From the NCBI GenBank assembly GCA_052388135.1, contig JBQTIM010000123.1:1-38241 (forward strand): a stretch of DNA of 38,241 nt, in the 5' to 3' direction. The first letter of the stretch is position 1; each line of letters begins with the position of its first letter. This DNA is from JBQTIM01 sp052388135 (lineage in GTDB: Bacteria > Elusimicrobiota > Elusimicrobia > FEN-1173). The notes beneath the pieces were generated by a model. It was not told the DNA's origin and searched no databases. It worked only from the letters and a program-made list of their open reading frames with translations. The position numbers and the translations under genes were made by a program. Of this stretch, positions 7,146 through 15,155 are shown piece by piece.

Positions 7146-9526
7146 GGCCGGATGGCTCCCGTCCACGCTTTTTCGATTTCGGCCAGAGTCCAGGTATGGG
7201 TTTTGCCCTTCAGGTCCGTCACCGCGGCCCGTCCGCCGGCGGCCACGCGGCCCACGCAAGCCCAGGAAAGCCCCTTCAAGCCGGCCTCGAAACGGCGACG
7301 GGCCGAGGGGGCGATTTCGACGACGAAACGGCCGTTGGACTCTGAAAAAAGAATTTTATCGGCGCGGCGTTCCCGCCGAAGCTCATCGGACATGGGAACT
7401 TTGCGGAGGTCCGCCTTCAGGCCCAACCCGCCGGCCAGAGCCGCCTCCGCCAAGGATACCCCCAAACCGCCTTCGGAACAGTCGTGGCAGGACGCCACCA
7501 GCCCCTTGGCTATGGCGGCGTGAAGCGCCCGGTAAAGCGCCATGTTCCGGGGCGCGTCCACCCGGGGAACGGCCCCGCCCCGGGTTCCGCGGACCAATCC
7601 GAGCTGAGAGCCGCCCATCTCGTCCTTGGTCTCGCCCAGGACGTAGAGGAGGTTTCCGGCCTTTTTTAAATCCATGGTCACCATGCGCCCCACGTCGTCC
7701 AGGAGCGAGAGAGCCGAGATGAGCAGGGTCGTTGGAATGTTTTTCTTGCGCCCGGTGGCCGGGTCGGCGAACTGGTTGTTGAGGCTGTCCTTGCCCGAGA
7801 TGAACGGCGCGCCGTAGGCCAGGGACATGTCGTGACAGGCTTGGGCCGCGCGCACCAGTTCGCCCAGGATGTGCGGATCCTGGGGATCGCCGCCGCAAAA
7901 ATTGTCCAAGAGCGCGATGCGGTCGGGACGCGCGCCGGCGCAGACGAGGTTTCGGACGGCCTCGTCCACGGCGGAGGCCGCCATCCAATATGTATCCCAG
8001 CGGCTGTAATGCGGGCAGAGGCCGTTGGCCAGGACCGCGGCGCGGCGGGAACGGGGGTTGGGCCACAGAACGGCGGCGTCCGAGGGCCCGCGGCCGGCCG
8101 GCCCCGCCAGGGGCTTTCCCACGGTGCGCCCCTGGACCTCGTGGTCGTACTGACGGATGATCCATTCTTTGCTGGCCACCGTGGGCCGCGAAAGCACGTC
8201 CAGCAAAGCTTTTCTCAGATTTTTCGTTTCCGGAGGAAAATTTTCGTAGGGCGGGGGCGCCCACGCGGACCGCAGGCGCCGCTTGGGAATGCCGTCGTGC
8301 AGGAACCTCATGTCCAGGTCGGCCACGGTCTCCTGCTTGTGGAACACCTTCAGCCGCCCGTGCTCGGCGAAAACGCCTATGTCCGTGCACTCCACGTCCT
8401 CGGATTCGCAGAGCTTCCGCAAGGCGTCCATGTTGTCGGGCGGCACGGCCAAGACCATCCTCTCCTGGGATTCCGACAGCCAGATCTCCCAGGGCGCCAA
8501 CCCCTCGTATTTCAGAGGAACGCGCTCCAAGCGGATCTCCACGCCCGTTTTTTCGCCCATCTCTCCCACGGCGGAGGAGAGGCCGCCGGCGCCGCAATCG
8601 GTCACGCCTCGATAAAGTTTCCGGTCCCGCGCCTTCAAGAGAGCGTCGAGCATTTTCTTTTCCACGATGGGATTGCCGATCTGGACCACGCTGGAGGATA
8701 TTCCCGTGGTGAGGCTGTCGGAAGAAAACGTGGCGCCGTGGATGCCGTCGCGGCCCACGCGGCCGCCCAGCATCACCACGCGGTCGCCCGGCCGCACGTC
8801 CTTGGGGATGGCGTCCACGGGGATGACGCCCAGGGTGCCGCAGAAAACCAAGGGGTTGTAATGGTAGTCCTCGTCGAAGTAGACCGCCCCGTTCACCGTC
8901 GGGATGCCCATGCGGTTGCCGTAGTCGCGCACGCCGGCCACGACGCCGTGGAGGATCCGGCGGGGAGGCAGGACGCCGTGGGCTCCTCCGCGGCTTTCCA
9001 AAGGCGCGAAGCAAAAGACGTCGGTGTTGGCGATGGGCTTGGCGCCCAGCCCCGCGCCCATGATGTCGCGGATCACGCCGCCCAGGCCCGTGCCGGCCCC
9101 GCCGTAGGGCTCCAGGGCCGAGGGGTGGTTGTGGGTCTCCACCTTGAAGGCCAGGGCGTCCTTGCCGTCGAAGGCCACGATGCCGGCGTTGTCTTTAAAG
9201 ACGGACAGGCACCAGTCCTTGTTTAAACTTTCCGTGGCGCGCACGATGGTGTCCTTGAGCAGGTCCTCGTAGGCGCGGCGGCGCGGGCCGGTTTCGCCCG
9301 CTTCCTCGTGATCCACGGCGGCGCGGAACGTTTTGTGCTTGCAATGCTCGGACCATGTCTGGGCCAGCGTCTCCAGCTCGGCGTCGCTGGGCGCGCGGCC
9401 GGCTGCGGCGAAATATTTCTGGACGGCCTCCATTTCCTCGAGGGACAGCGAGAGGCCCCTCCGCCGGCTCAAGCCCAGCAGCTCGCCGGGCGACAGCTCC
9501 AAGAAACCTTTTTCCGCCGTCTCCAT
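7142..9526 (-). CDS. purL: FGAM synthase large subunit (small-type PurL)
   Basis: ATP-dependent amidation of FGAR, step four of IMP synthesis, in complex with PurQ and PurS. ATG at 9526 is chosen because it shares one base with the purS stop (TGATG); the long in-frame extension upstream is shadow over purS. The 794 residues fit the small PurL class, slightly longer than the roughly 740 residues of Bacillus. Conserved stretches include QTWSEHCKHKTFRAA (57-71), ETHNHPSALEPYGGAGTGLG (130-149) and DCSEGGLGVSLAEAA near the C-terminus, typical of the two AIRS-like halves. It lacks the fused glutaminase and PurS-like parts of the long form, consistent with separate purS and purQ genes. Confidence 0.95.
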   Translation of the reverse strand: METAEKGFLELSPGELLGLSRRRGLSLSLEEMEAVQKYFAAAGRAPSDAELETLAQTWSEHCKHKTFRAAVDHEEAGETGPRRRAYEDLLKDTIVRATESLNKDWCLSVFKDNAGIVAFDGKDALAFKVETHNHPSALEPYGGAGTGLGGVIRDIMGAGLGAKPIANTDVFCFAPLESRGGAHGVLPPRRILHGVVAGVRDYGNRMGIPTVNGAVYFDEDYHYNPLVFCGTLGVIPVDAIPKDVRPGDRVVMLGGRVGRDGIHGATFSSDSLTTGISSSVVQIGNPIVEKKMLDALLKARDRKLYRGVTDCGAGGLSSAVGEMGEKTGVEIRLERVPLKYEGLAPWEIWLSESQERMVLAVPPDNMDALRKLCESEDVECTDIGVFAEHGRLKVFHKQETVADLDMRFLHDGIPKRRLRSAWAPPPYENFPPETKNLRKALLDVLSRPTVASKEWIIRQYDHEVQGRTVGKPLAGPAGRGPSDAAVLWPNPRSRRAAVLANGLCPHYSRWDTYWMAASAVDEAVRNLVCAGARPDRIALLDNFCGGDPQDPHILGELVRAAQACHDMSLAYGAPFISGKDSLNNQFADPATGRKKNIPTTLLISALSLLDDVGRMVTMDLKKAGNLLYVLGETKDEMGGSQLGLVRGTRGGAVPRVDAPRNMALYRALHAAIAKGLVASCHDCSEGGLGVSLAEAALAGGLGLKADLRKVPMSDELRRERRADKILFSESNGRFVVEIAPSARRRFEAGLKGLSWACVGRVAAGGRAAVTDLKGKTHTWTLAEIEKAWTGAIRP

Positions 9527-9987
9527 CAGGAGATCTCCGCTTTCTGAATGAGAGGGTTCATGAGGAACGTTTCGCAAAAAGACCGCACGTCGTCTTCGGA
9601 AACAGCGCCCCGGAATTCGTAAACCGCGCCGGCGCGCACCTGGGAGACGCCGGCCACGCCCAGGTCCCGGGCGCCGATGGACACGGTCTCGGCCACGGGG
9701 TCGGCCACGCCCGGCTTGGGCCATACCTCGGCCAAACGCGTTCCGGCGGGGATGGTTCCCCGTTCCGCGGCGAAAACGACCGCCGTCTGGGTGACGGGAT
9801 CCGCCAAAAGTTTTTCGGCCAGCGTCCGGACGTCCTCCCCGGACAAGTTCCCGGCGATGTCGTACGCCTGCCCCGCGCGGATTTCCTTCACGGGCTTGCG
9901 CCCCGCGGCCCGCCATTCCTTCTCCAGGCTTTTCCCGTGATGGTCCGGGAAACCCGGCTTGTTGAGCACCCGCACGCGCCAGCTCAC
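9526..9987 (-). CDS. purS: FGAM synthase subunit PurS, tandem-duplicated
   Basis: PurS bridges PurL and PurQ and helps channel ammonia. Usual PurS proteins are about 80 residues and dimerise; this one is 153 residues and contains two PurS-like repeats. Repeat 1 spans about 4-72 (KPGFPD, then VKEIRAGQAYDI, then DVRTLAEKLLADP). Repeat 2 spans about 85-152 (KPGVADP, then VSQVRAGAVYEF, then DVRSFCETFLMNP). The order and spacing of the shared residues leave little doubt about an internal duplication. GTG at 9987 overlaps the ORF6N gene stop by GTGA, and the stop feeds into purL by TGATG. Function follows from family and position; the single-chain pseudo-dimer is inference. Confidence 0.88.
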   Translation of the reverse strand: MSWRVRVLNKPGFPDHHGKSLEKEWRAAGRKPVKEIRAGQAYDIAGNLSGEDVRTLAEKLLADPVTQTAVVFAAERGTIPAGTRLAEVWPKPGVADPVAETVSIGARDLGVAGVSQVRAGAVYEFRGAVSEDDVRSFCETFLMNPLIQKAEIS

Positions 9988-10508
9988 GGCTTGAACCCGA
10001 TTTTCCGCCGCGGACCCGGCGGAGTCTCCATGAGCCCGCGCAGGACATCAAAAATATCCGAAATGCGTTCGTCATGATTTCCGACTTTGCGTTCGAGCTC
10101 GTCCAGCTTGGCGGCGAGATGCTTATGAACCGCCGCCAGTTCCCTCAATCTGACGAACGCCCGCATCACGGCGATGTTCACCTGCGCGGCACGGCGGCTT
10201 TTGAGCACGCTGGAGAGCATGGCCACTCCCTGCTCCGTGAACGCATAAGGGAGAGAACCTCCCAGGCTCCGGCGCGAAGGTATCACATTTTGTGATACCA
10301 GACGGCGGGCCTCAGTCTTCGTCAGACGGAAAAGAAAATCCGGCGGAAAACGCTCCTTGTTGCGTTTCACTTGCTGCCTTAAAGCGATAGCCCGCACTTG
10401 GTAAAGTACGGCCAAGTCCTTGTCCAGCATGACTTTGTGCCCGCGGATCACGCGGATACGGTACTCCACCGCATCCGTGGGAATCAGAAGCTTGTTCCGT
10501 CGCCTCAC
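9984..10508 (-). CDS. ORF6N-domain DNA-binding protein
   Basis: A 174-residue protein whose N-terminal part (about 12-125) matches the ORF6N domain seen in phage antirepressor-like and KilA-N-associated proteins. The key string is IRGHKVMLDKDLAVLYQV, followed by RFPPDFLFRLT, an SQNVIP segment and PYAFTEQGVAMLSSVLKS. The C-terminal third (about 120-160) is heptad-rich and probably a coiled coil. No purine function is known for the family. It lies between purC and purS with GTGA overlaps on both sides; GTG 10508 is taken as the start for that reason, and GTG 10511 is an alternative. Hand-counted G+C over 10081-10500 is about 58 percent, visibly lower than much of the surrounding sequence. It looks like an acquired gene that kept the coupling intact. 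Confidence 0.88.
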   Translation of the reverse strand: MRRRNKLLIPTDAVEYRIRVIRGHKVMLDKDLAVLYQVRAIALRQQVKRNKERFPPDFLFRLTKTEARRLVSQNVIPSRRSLGGSLPYAFTEQGVAMLSSVLKSRRAAQVNIAVMRAFVRLRELAAVHKHLAAKLDELERKVGNHDERISDIFDVLRGLMETPPGPRRKIGFKP

Positions 10509-11479
10509 CACGCGAACGCCCGGTCCGTCAGCCGCTCGTAGGCGGACACGTATTTGTCCCGCGTGCGGGCCGCCACGTCGGGCGGAAGGGGCGGCGCGGG
10601 AGGGCGGCGGTCCCAGCGGATCTTGTCGAGGTAATCCCGCACGTACTGCTTGTCGAAAGAATCCTGCGGGCGGCCCGGGGCGTAGGAAGCGGCGTCCCAG
10701 AAACGCGAGGAGTCCGGCGTCAAGGCCTCGTCGATCAGGACCCACCCGCCGTCGCCAGGGGCTCCGGCACCTGGGGCGCCGGAGGCGCTGATCCGGCCGT
10801 CGCCGGGGGCTCCGGCACCTGGGGCGCCAACGCGATCACCCACCCGGCCGAATTCGAACTTGGTGTCGGCCAGTAAAAAGCCCCTGGCGGCGGCGTGCCG
10901 GGAAGCCTCCGCGAAAATCTTCAGGCTCAAGTCTCTCAGTTTCTCCGCGACGGAGCGGCCCAGCAGCTCCGCCGCGCGGTCGAAGGAAATGTTTTCATCG
11001 TGGGCGCCCTGCTCGGCCTTGGTGGCGGGCGTGAAAATAGGCTCCGGCAGGCGGGAAGATTCTTTCAGGCCCGGCGGCAAGCGCACGCCGCAGACTTCCC
11101 CGCGTTCCTGGTATTCCTTCCAGCCGGAGCCGGCCAGAGAGCCGCGCACCACGCATTCCACGTCCGCGCGCGCGGCCTTTCGCACGAGCACGGCGCGCCC
11201 CGCCAGGCCGGCGCAATCCTTGCGGATCTCCGCCGGAAACCGGGCGGCGTCGGTTTCCAGAAGGTGATTGGGACAAACGGAAGCCAGTTTTTCGAACCAG
11301 AAATTGGACAGCTGCGTGAGTAGAATCCCTTTCTGGGGGATGGGCGTCGGCAGGATGGAATCGTAGGCGGAGATGCGGTCGGACGCCACGATGAGTAGTT
11401 TGTCGCCCAAATCGTAAACGTCCCGCACCTTGCCGCGGGTCCAAACCTTGAAAGGCAGCGGGGCCTCGACGGCGCTCAT
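10505..11479 (-). CDS. purC: SAICAR synthase with repeat insertion
   Basis: Joins CAIR to aspartate to give SAICAR in IMP synthesis. The N-terminal GKVRDVYDLGDKLLIVASDR, ISAYDSILPTPIPQKG, the RGSLAGSGWKEYQ segment and the C-terminal LTPDSSRFWDAASY identify the family. At 324 residues it is the longer, yeast-like type. Between KFEFG (near 207-211) and VLIDEALTPD (from about 247) there is an extra loop of roughly 30 residues carrying two copies of GAPGAGAPGDG, encoded by a 48-base tandem repeat. This loop normally spans only a few residues. The start is set at ATG 11479, overlapping the guaA stop as ATGA; an ATG six bases upstream is possible. Confidence 0.95.
   Translation of the reverse strand: MSAVEAPLPFKVWTRGKVRDVYDLGDKLLIVASDRISAYDSILPTPIPQKGILLTQLSNFWFEKLASVCPNHLLETDAARFPAEIRKDCAGLAGRAVLVRKAARADVECVVRGSLAGSGWKEYQERGEVCGVRLPPGLKESSRLPEPIFTPATKAEQGAHDENISFDRAAELLGRSVAEKLRDLSLKIFAEASRHAAARGFLLADTKFEFGRVGDRVGAPGAGAPGDGRISASGAPGAGAPGDGGWVLIDEALTPDSSRFWDAASYAPGRPQDSFDKQYVRDYLDKIRWDRRPPAPPLPPDVAARTRDKYVSAYERLTDRAFAW
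10749..10828. repeat. 48-bp-period direct repeat inside purC
   Basis: Two 32-base copies at 10749-10780 and 10797-10828 differ at a single base (10758 versus 10806). They are separated by 16 bases, giving a period of 48 bases, or 16 codons, and the frame is kept. They encode the duplicated glycine-alanine-proline loop in purC. Confidence 0.9.
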
Positions 11480-13002
11480 TCCCATTCGATGGTGGCCGGG
11501 GGCTTGGAGGAGATGTCGTAGGCCACGCGGTTGATGCCCCGCACCTCGTTGATGATGCGGGAAGAAATCTTGGCCAGAACGTCGGCGGGCAGGCGGGCCC
11601 AGTCCGCGGTCATGGCGTCCACGGAGTTCACGGCCCGGATGACGGCGGCGTTTTCATAAGTCCGCTCGTCGCCCATCACGCCCACGCTGCGCACGGGCAG
11701 GAGGACGGCGAAGGCCTGCCAGAGCTTGTCGTAAAGGCCGGCGGCGCGGATTTCCTGCTCCACGATGTAATCCGCCTCCCGCACGGCCCGGAGCTTTTCC
11801 TCGGTGATGTCGCCCAGGACCCGCACGGCCAACCCGGGGCCCGGAAACGGCTGCCGGAACAAAAGCTCGTCGGGAAGGCCCAGCTCCCGCCCCAGCGCGC
11901 GGACCTCGTCTTTGAACAGGAAGCGCAGGGGCTCCACCAATTCCATTTTCATGCGGGCCGGAAGGCCGCCGACGTTGTGATGGGGTTTGATGGTGGCGGA
12001 CGGCCCCTTCACCGACACGCTTTCGATGACGTCCGGGTAAAGCGTGCCTTGGGCCAGGAACCGCGCGCCCTTGTGCTTTTTGGCCTTCTCCTCGAAAACG
12101 GCGATGAACTCGTGGCCGATGATTTTGCGCTTGCGCTCGGGGTCGGTGACGCCCTTCAATTTTTTCAGGAACCGCTTGCGCGCGTCGGCGATCTCCAGAA
12201 CGTATCCCTGCTTGGGCCCCAAAACGGCGCGCACCCGCTCCTCTTCCCCGTGCCGGAGGAGGCCGTTGTTCACGAAGATGCAGACCAACTGCCTGCCGAT
12301 GGCTTTGTGGAGGAGCGCCGCGGCGACGGAGGAATCCACCCCGCCGGACAGCCCCAGGATCACTTTCCCCTTGCCCACCTGACGCCGGACCCTCTCGATT
12401 TCCGTCTCGGCGAAAGAGGCCATGGTCCAGTCCGGCTTCTCGCCGCACACTTTGTAAATGAAGTTGGCCAAAATGTCTTTCCCCCTCGGCGTGTGATGGA
12501 CCTCGGGGTGAAACTGCACGCCGTAAACGCGCCGGCTCGTGTCCGCGCAGGCGGCGAAAGGAGCGCTGGACGTGCGGGCCAGCGCCGTGAATCCCGCCGG
12601 AAGCTTCTGGGCCGCGTCGCCGTGGCTCATCCAGACCGGGAGGCGGTCCGGCAGGCCCGCGAACAAGCCGTCGCCGTGGACCACTTCGATGTCCGCCGGA
12701 CCGAATTCCTTTTTATCGGATTTCACCACCTTGCCGCCGAAATGGGTGACGAGCACCTGCAGCCCGTAGCAGATGCCCAAAATGGGAACGCCCAGTTTGA
12801 AAATGTCCGGGTCGGGATGGGGCGAGCGGGAGGCGTACACGCTGGCCGGACCGCCCGACAGGATGATTCCGGAGGGGTTCGAAGCGCGGATCTTCCCGGC
12901 CCCGTAATTAAAAGGATGGATCTCGCAGAACACGTTGGCCTCGCGCACGCGCCGCGCGATGAGCTGGGTGTACTGGGAACCGAAGTCGAGGATGACGATC
13001 AC
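11476..13002 (-). CDS. guaA: GMP synthase (glutamine-hydrolysing)
   Basis: Converts XMP to GMP using glutamine and ATP. The glutaminase domain has nucleophile C78 in ILGICYGLQVL and H165/E167 in QFHPEVH. The ATP-pyrophosphatase domain has the P-loop SGGVDSS at 219-225, and the C-terminal dimerisation domain ends PPATIEWE as usual. The start is GTG 13002, giving 508 residues beginning MIVILDFGSQYTQ; this overlaps the methyltransferase stop by GTGA. An in-frame ATG 30 bases upstream would add ten residues that the family lacks. It precedes purC, so the guanine branch is transcribed with de novo IMP genes, although guaB is not in the window. Confidence 0.96.
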   Translation of the reverse strand: MIVILDFGSQYTQLIARRVREANVFCEIHPFNYGAGKIRASNPSGIILSGGPASVYASRSPHPDPDIFKLGVPILGICYGLQVLVTHFGGKVVKSDKKEFGPADIEVVHGDGLFAGLPDRLPVWMSHGDAAQKLPAGFTALARTSSAPFAACADTSRRVYGVQFHPEVHHTPRGKDILANFIYKVCGEKPDWTMASFAETEIERVRRQVGKGKVILGLSGGVDSSVAAALLHKAIGRQLVCIFVNNGLLRHGEEERVRAVLGPKQGYVLEIADARKRFLKKLKGVTDPERKRKIIGHEFIAVFEEKAKKHKGARFLAQGTLYPDVIESVSVKGPSATIKPHHNVGGLPARMKMELVEPLRFLFKDEVRALGRELGLPDELLFRQPFPGPGLAVRVLGDITEEKLRAVREADYIVEQEIRAAGLYDKLWQAFAVLLPVRSVGVMGDERTYENAAVIRAVNSVDAMTADWARLPADVLAKISSRIINEVRGINRVAYDISSKPPATIEWE

Positions 13003-14318
13003 GATGTCGCGCCCTTCCGGGACGCGCGGCATGTTCCCGGACGCCGCGCGGGCGCCGCCTTGCGGAACACGACGACGCGGTTGGTGTTGGTCCCCCGGGC
13101 GTTGTTGGCCACGCCCCAGATGTGGGAGGTTTTTGTGAACGACTGTCCGTTGATGAGGATGCCTTCGCAGGAAAAACCGGCCTTGAGGCCCAGCGGGACC
13201 ACCGCTTCGTCCAGGTTCACCCGGCCGCCGCGCACCTCGCCCACCTCGAAGACGGCCCAGCCGCCGGGCTTGGTCAGCCGGTGCAGTTCGCGCAAAACGC
13301 TTTCCATGACCAGGCTCCAGCCGTCCAAAGTTTTCGCCATGGTGATGCGGCCTTCGACTTTATCCATATCGATCCCGTTGAACCAGGCGCGCAGCCAGTT
13401 GTCCCGGGCGTATTGGACCACATCGAGAAATGGAGGCGACGTAACCGTCAATTGCACGAATCCGTCGGGCAGGCCCGCCAAGCTTCGCGCGTCCTCGCAG
13501 AGGAAATGTCCGGCCCGGCCGGCGCGGCGCAGGTTTTTCAGGTCCGACGGCGACAAACCGGCGGCCAGCGCGGCGGATTTCCTGTAGATGAGCTCTTTCA
13601 CGTCGCGATATTCCGGGCGCTGGCCCAGCTTCCGATTGATGAGGACCTGCCTTTCCGGAGACCAGGCCTGGTTGGGGGGCAGAGTGTAGACGGAGAAAAA
13701 TCCGGGGGAATGTCCTGTGAGGCGGCTGGTGGCCACCATCCGGATCCATCGGTCCAAGGCGTCCTCGCGTCCGGCCGCCGCCCGGCGGGCCAGATGGTTC
13801 TTCAACGAAACCAGCTCCGCCTCCGTGGCCGGATGGTAGAACATGGAGAGGTCGCGGTCGGCGCGGGCGCGGCCGTCCATGGGAACGGCGCGGAGCCGCT
13901 CGCGCAGGTCCGCGAGGGAGGGCACGAAAAACCGGGGATAGGTGAGCACGCGGCCGAGAGGGTTGATGTCGTTGGCCGCGACGTTCCGCCCCGCCAAACC
14001 CGCCTCCACGGCGGTGGTTCCCCGTCCGGAAAAAGGGTCGAGGACGAAATCTCCCGGACGGGTCAGCCTGTCGATGAAAAACCGGGGAAGCTGCGGCTTG
14101 AAGCACGCGCGGTAGGGAATCTCGTGAAGAGCGGCGGCCTGCCTCTGCCGGGACGTCCAAAACGCGTTAAGGAATTTCGGTACGCGGACGCCGCCCGCCA
14201 GAAACTCCCCCGCGCCGGTCCGTCGGCCGGCCGGAAAAGCCGAGGACCCGTCGTCGGGCCGGAAATCGGCGAGATGGGCTCGCAGGTCGAAGGGGCGGGA
14301 GGCGGCGAGGGCGGTCAC
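12999..14318 (-). CDS. DNA N4-cytosine/N6-adenine methyltransferase, orphan
   Basis: A 439-residue SAM-dependent methylase. The SAM-binding motif LDPFSGRGTTAVEAG lies near 93-107, with the acidic NDINPLGRV following. The catalytic motif TSPPF at 293-297 (context VTSPPFLDVVQYARDNW) comes about 190 residues later. S/T-P-P-Y/F is common in N4-cytosine methylases but is also found in N6-adenine ones, so the modified base is undecided. No restriction endonuclease gene is adjacent, making it an orphan modification or epigenetic enzyme by context. GTG at 14318 overlaps a 54-codon ORF stop by GTGA, and its stop overlaps the guaA start by GTGA, so it is coupled into the purine run. Confidence 0.85.
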   Translation of the reverse strand: MTALAASRPFDLRAHLADFRPDDGSSAFPAGRRTGAGEFLAGGVRVPKFLNAFWTSRQRQAAALHEIPYRACFKPQLPRFFIDRLTRPGDFVLDPFSGRGTTAVEAGLAGRNVAANDINPLGRVLTYPRFFVPSLADLRERLRAVPMDGRARADRDLSMFYHPATEAELVSLKNHLARRAAAGREDALDRWIRMVATSRLTGHSPGFFSVYTLPPNQAWSPERQVLINRKLGQRPEYRDVKELIYRKSAALAAGLSPSDLKNLRRAGRAGHFLCEDARSLAGLPDGFVQLTVTSPPFLDVVQYARDNWLRAWFNGIDMDKVEGRITMAKTLDGWSLVMESVLRELHRLTKPGGWAVFEVGEVRGGRVNLDEAVVPLGLKAGFSCEGILINGQSFTKTSHIWGVANNARGTNTNRVVVFRKAAPARRPGTCRASRKGATS

Positions 14319-14479
14319 GGGAGTCGGAGGGCGGCGCGCGTCCTAAAGGCGCCGCCGGCGAGGCCTAAACGGACCTCGGCGAAGGCGTCCTGGGCGCCCG
14401 AAACCGCCGCGCGCGGGAAGACGTCGCGGAGAAAGAAAACGGCCGTTGCGGTCAACGACCGGACGGTCAGCCTCGTCAT
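14315..14479 (-). CDS. Possible small protein, 54 residues
   Basis: An ATG-initiated reading frame of 54 codons filling the space between the two-helix membrane protein and the methyltransferase. The encoded peptide begins MTRLTVRSLTATAVFFLRDV, is basic and moderately hydrophobic at the N-terminus, and has no family I recognise. Support comes from two points: AGAGAGG lies about four bases before the ATG, and its TGA overlaps the methyltransferase GTG start as GTGA, the same junction used throughout this run. It could be a coupling or leader peptide rather than a functional protein. It could also be chance, since stop codons are rare in G+C-rich DNA. Confidence 0.4.
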   Translation of the reverse strand: MTRLTVRSLTATAVFFLRDVFPRAAVSGAQDAFAEVRLGLAGGAFRTRAALRLP

Positions 14480-14491
14480 AAACCCTCTCTT

Positions 14492-15094
14492 CTAGGTTTC
14501 ATGGGGAAAGCGGCTCAGAAAAATATAGCATCCGACGGCGCCGACGGCGGCGGCCCAAGCCCAGGCCGCCAGGAGACGCCGGCCGTGGGCGCGGCGGCTC
14601 TCTTCCAACTTGTCGGTCCAAACCCCCCAGCGGAGAACGCCCGCCGCCCGCCCGTCCACCGACACGGGCCGGGACCATTCCACGAAAGGCGGCGGACCTT
14701 GAATTTCCCGGGCTTGCGCGGCCTCCGCCTTCACGGCTTCCCGGGAGAGGCTCTCGTCCAGGGCGGGCTCGGGAGGCGATCCGGCCGACGTTCGCGGCGT
14801 TCCCGCGGCGGGCTGCCAGAGCGCGTAGCGGGATTCCGGCTGGGCCGCCAGGCGGTCCAGCCGTTCCTGAAGCGCGCGGGCGTCGCCGCGGGCCAGGGCG
14901 TCGGCCACGTCCTCGGCCCAGTGGTCCACCGCCCGGCGGCAGGCCAGGCGGAAGGCGTCGGCGTCCCGGCGGGAAAAATGCTCGCGCGCCAGAGCGGCCA
15001 GGCCCAGGCCCCAGGCCGCCATGAACAGGTAAAAAATGCACACTCCGCCGCGGAGGGACCGCCAAAGAGGGGCCGGCAAAGGCGTCAGCGCCAT
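14492..15094 (-). CDS. Two-helix membrane protein with extracytoplasmic domain, unknown
   Basis: A 200-residue protein I do not recognise. A transmembrane segment lies at about 18-36 (VCIFYLFMAAWGLGLAALA) and a second at about 174-193 (LLAAWAWAAAVGAVGCYIFL). The roughly 135 residues between them are acidic and alanine-rich and probably extracytoplasmic. The layout resembles the sensor part of a signalling protein without any output domain. ATG at 15094 is used; no strong ribosome-binding site is seen. It is the first gene after one of the few real gaps in this region, and may head the transcript that includes the purine genes. Confidence 0.6.
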   Translation of the reverse strand: MALTPLPAPLWRSLRGGVCIFYLFMAAWGLGLAALAREHFSRRDADAFRLACRRAVDHWAEDVADALARGDARALQERLDRLAAQPESRYALWQPAAGTPRTSAGSPPEPALDESLSREAVKAEAAQAREIQGPPPFVEWSRPVSVDGRAAGVLRWGVWTDKLEESRRAHGRRLLAAWAWAAAVGAVGCYIFLSRFPHET

Positions 15095-15113
15095 AGGAAT
15101 TCGTCGAGGGGGG

Positions 15114-15122
15114 ATTGTATCA
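15114..15122 (-). promoter_or_regulatory. Possible extended -10 promoter element
   Basis: On the minus strand the 61-base gap before the two-helix membrane protein reads TGATACAAT, matching an extended -10 (TGnTATAAT-like). I see no good -35 box. If used, the leader would be only about 15 bases. It would place a promoter at the head of the purine/pyrimidine run. Confidence 0.3.
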
Positions 15123-15155
15123 AATCGCCCGCGGCCTGAGTATAGAGGCGCCGCG

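Noticed and set aside
9527..10075. Extended purL start far upstream of 9526
   Set aside because: The extension covers purS in another frame and does not look like PurL; the TGATG junction fixes the start.
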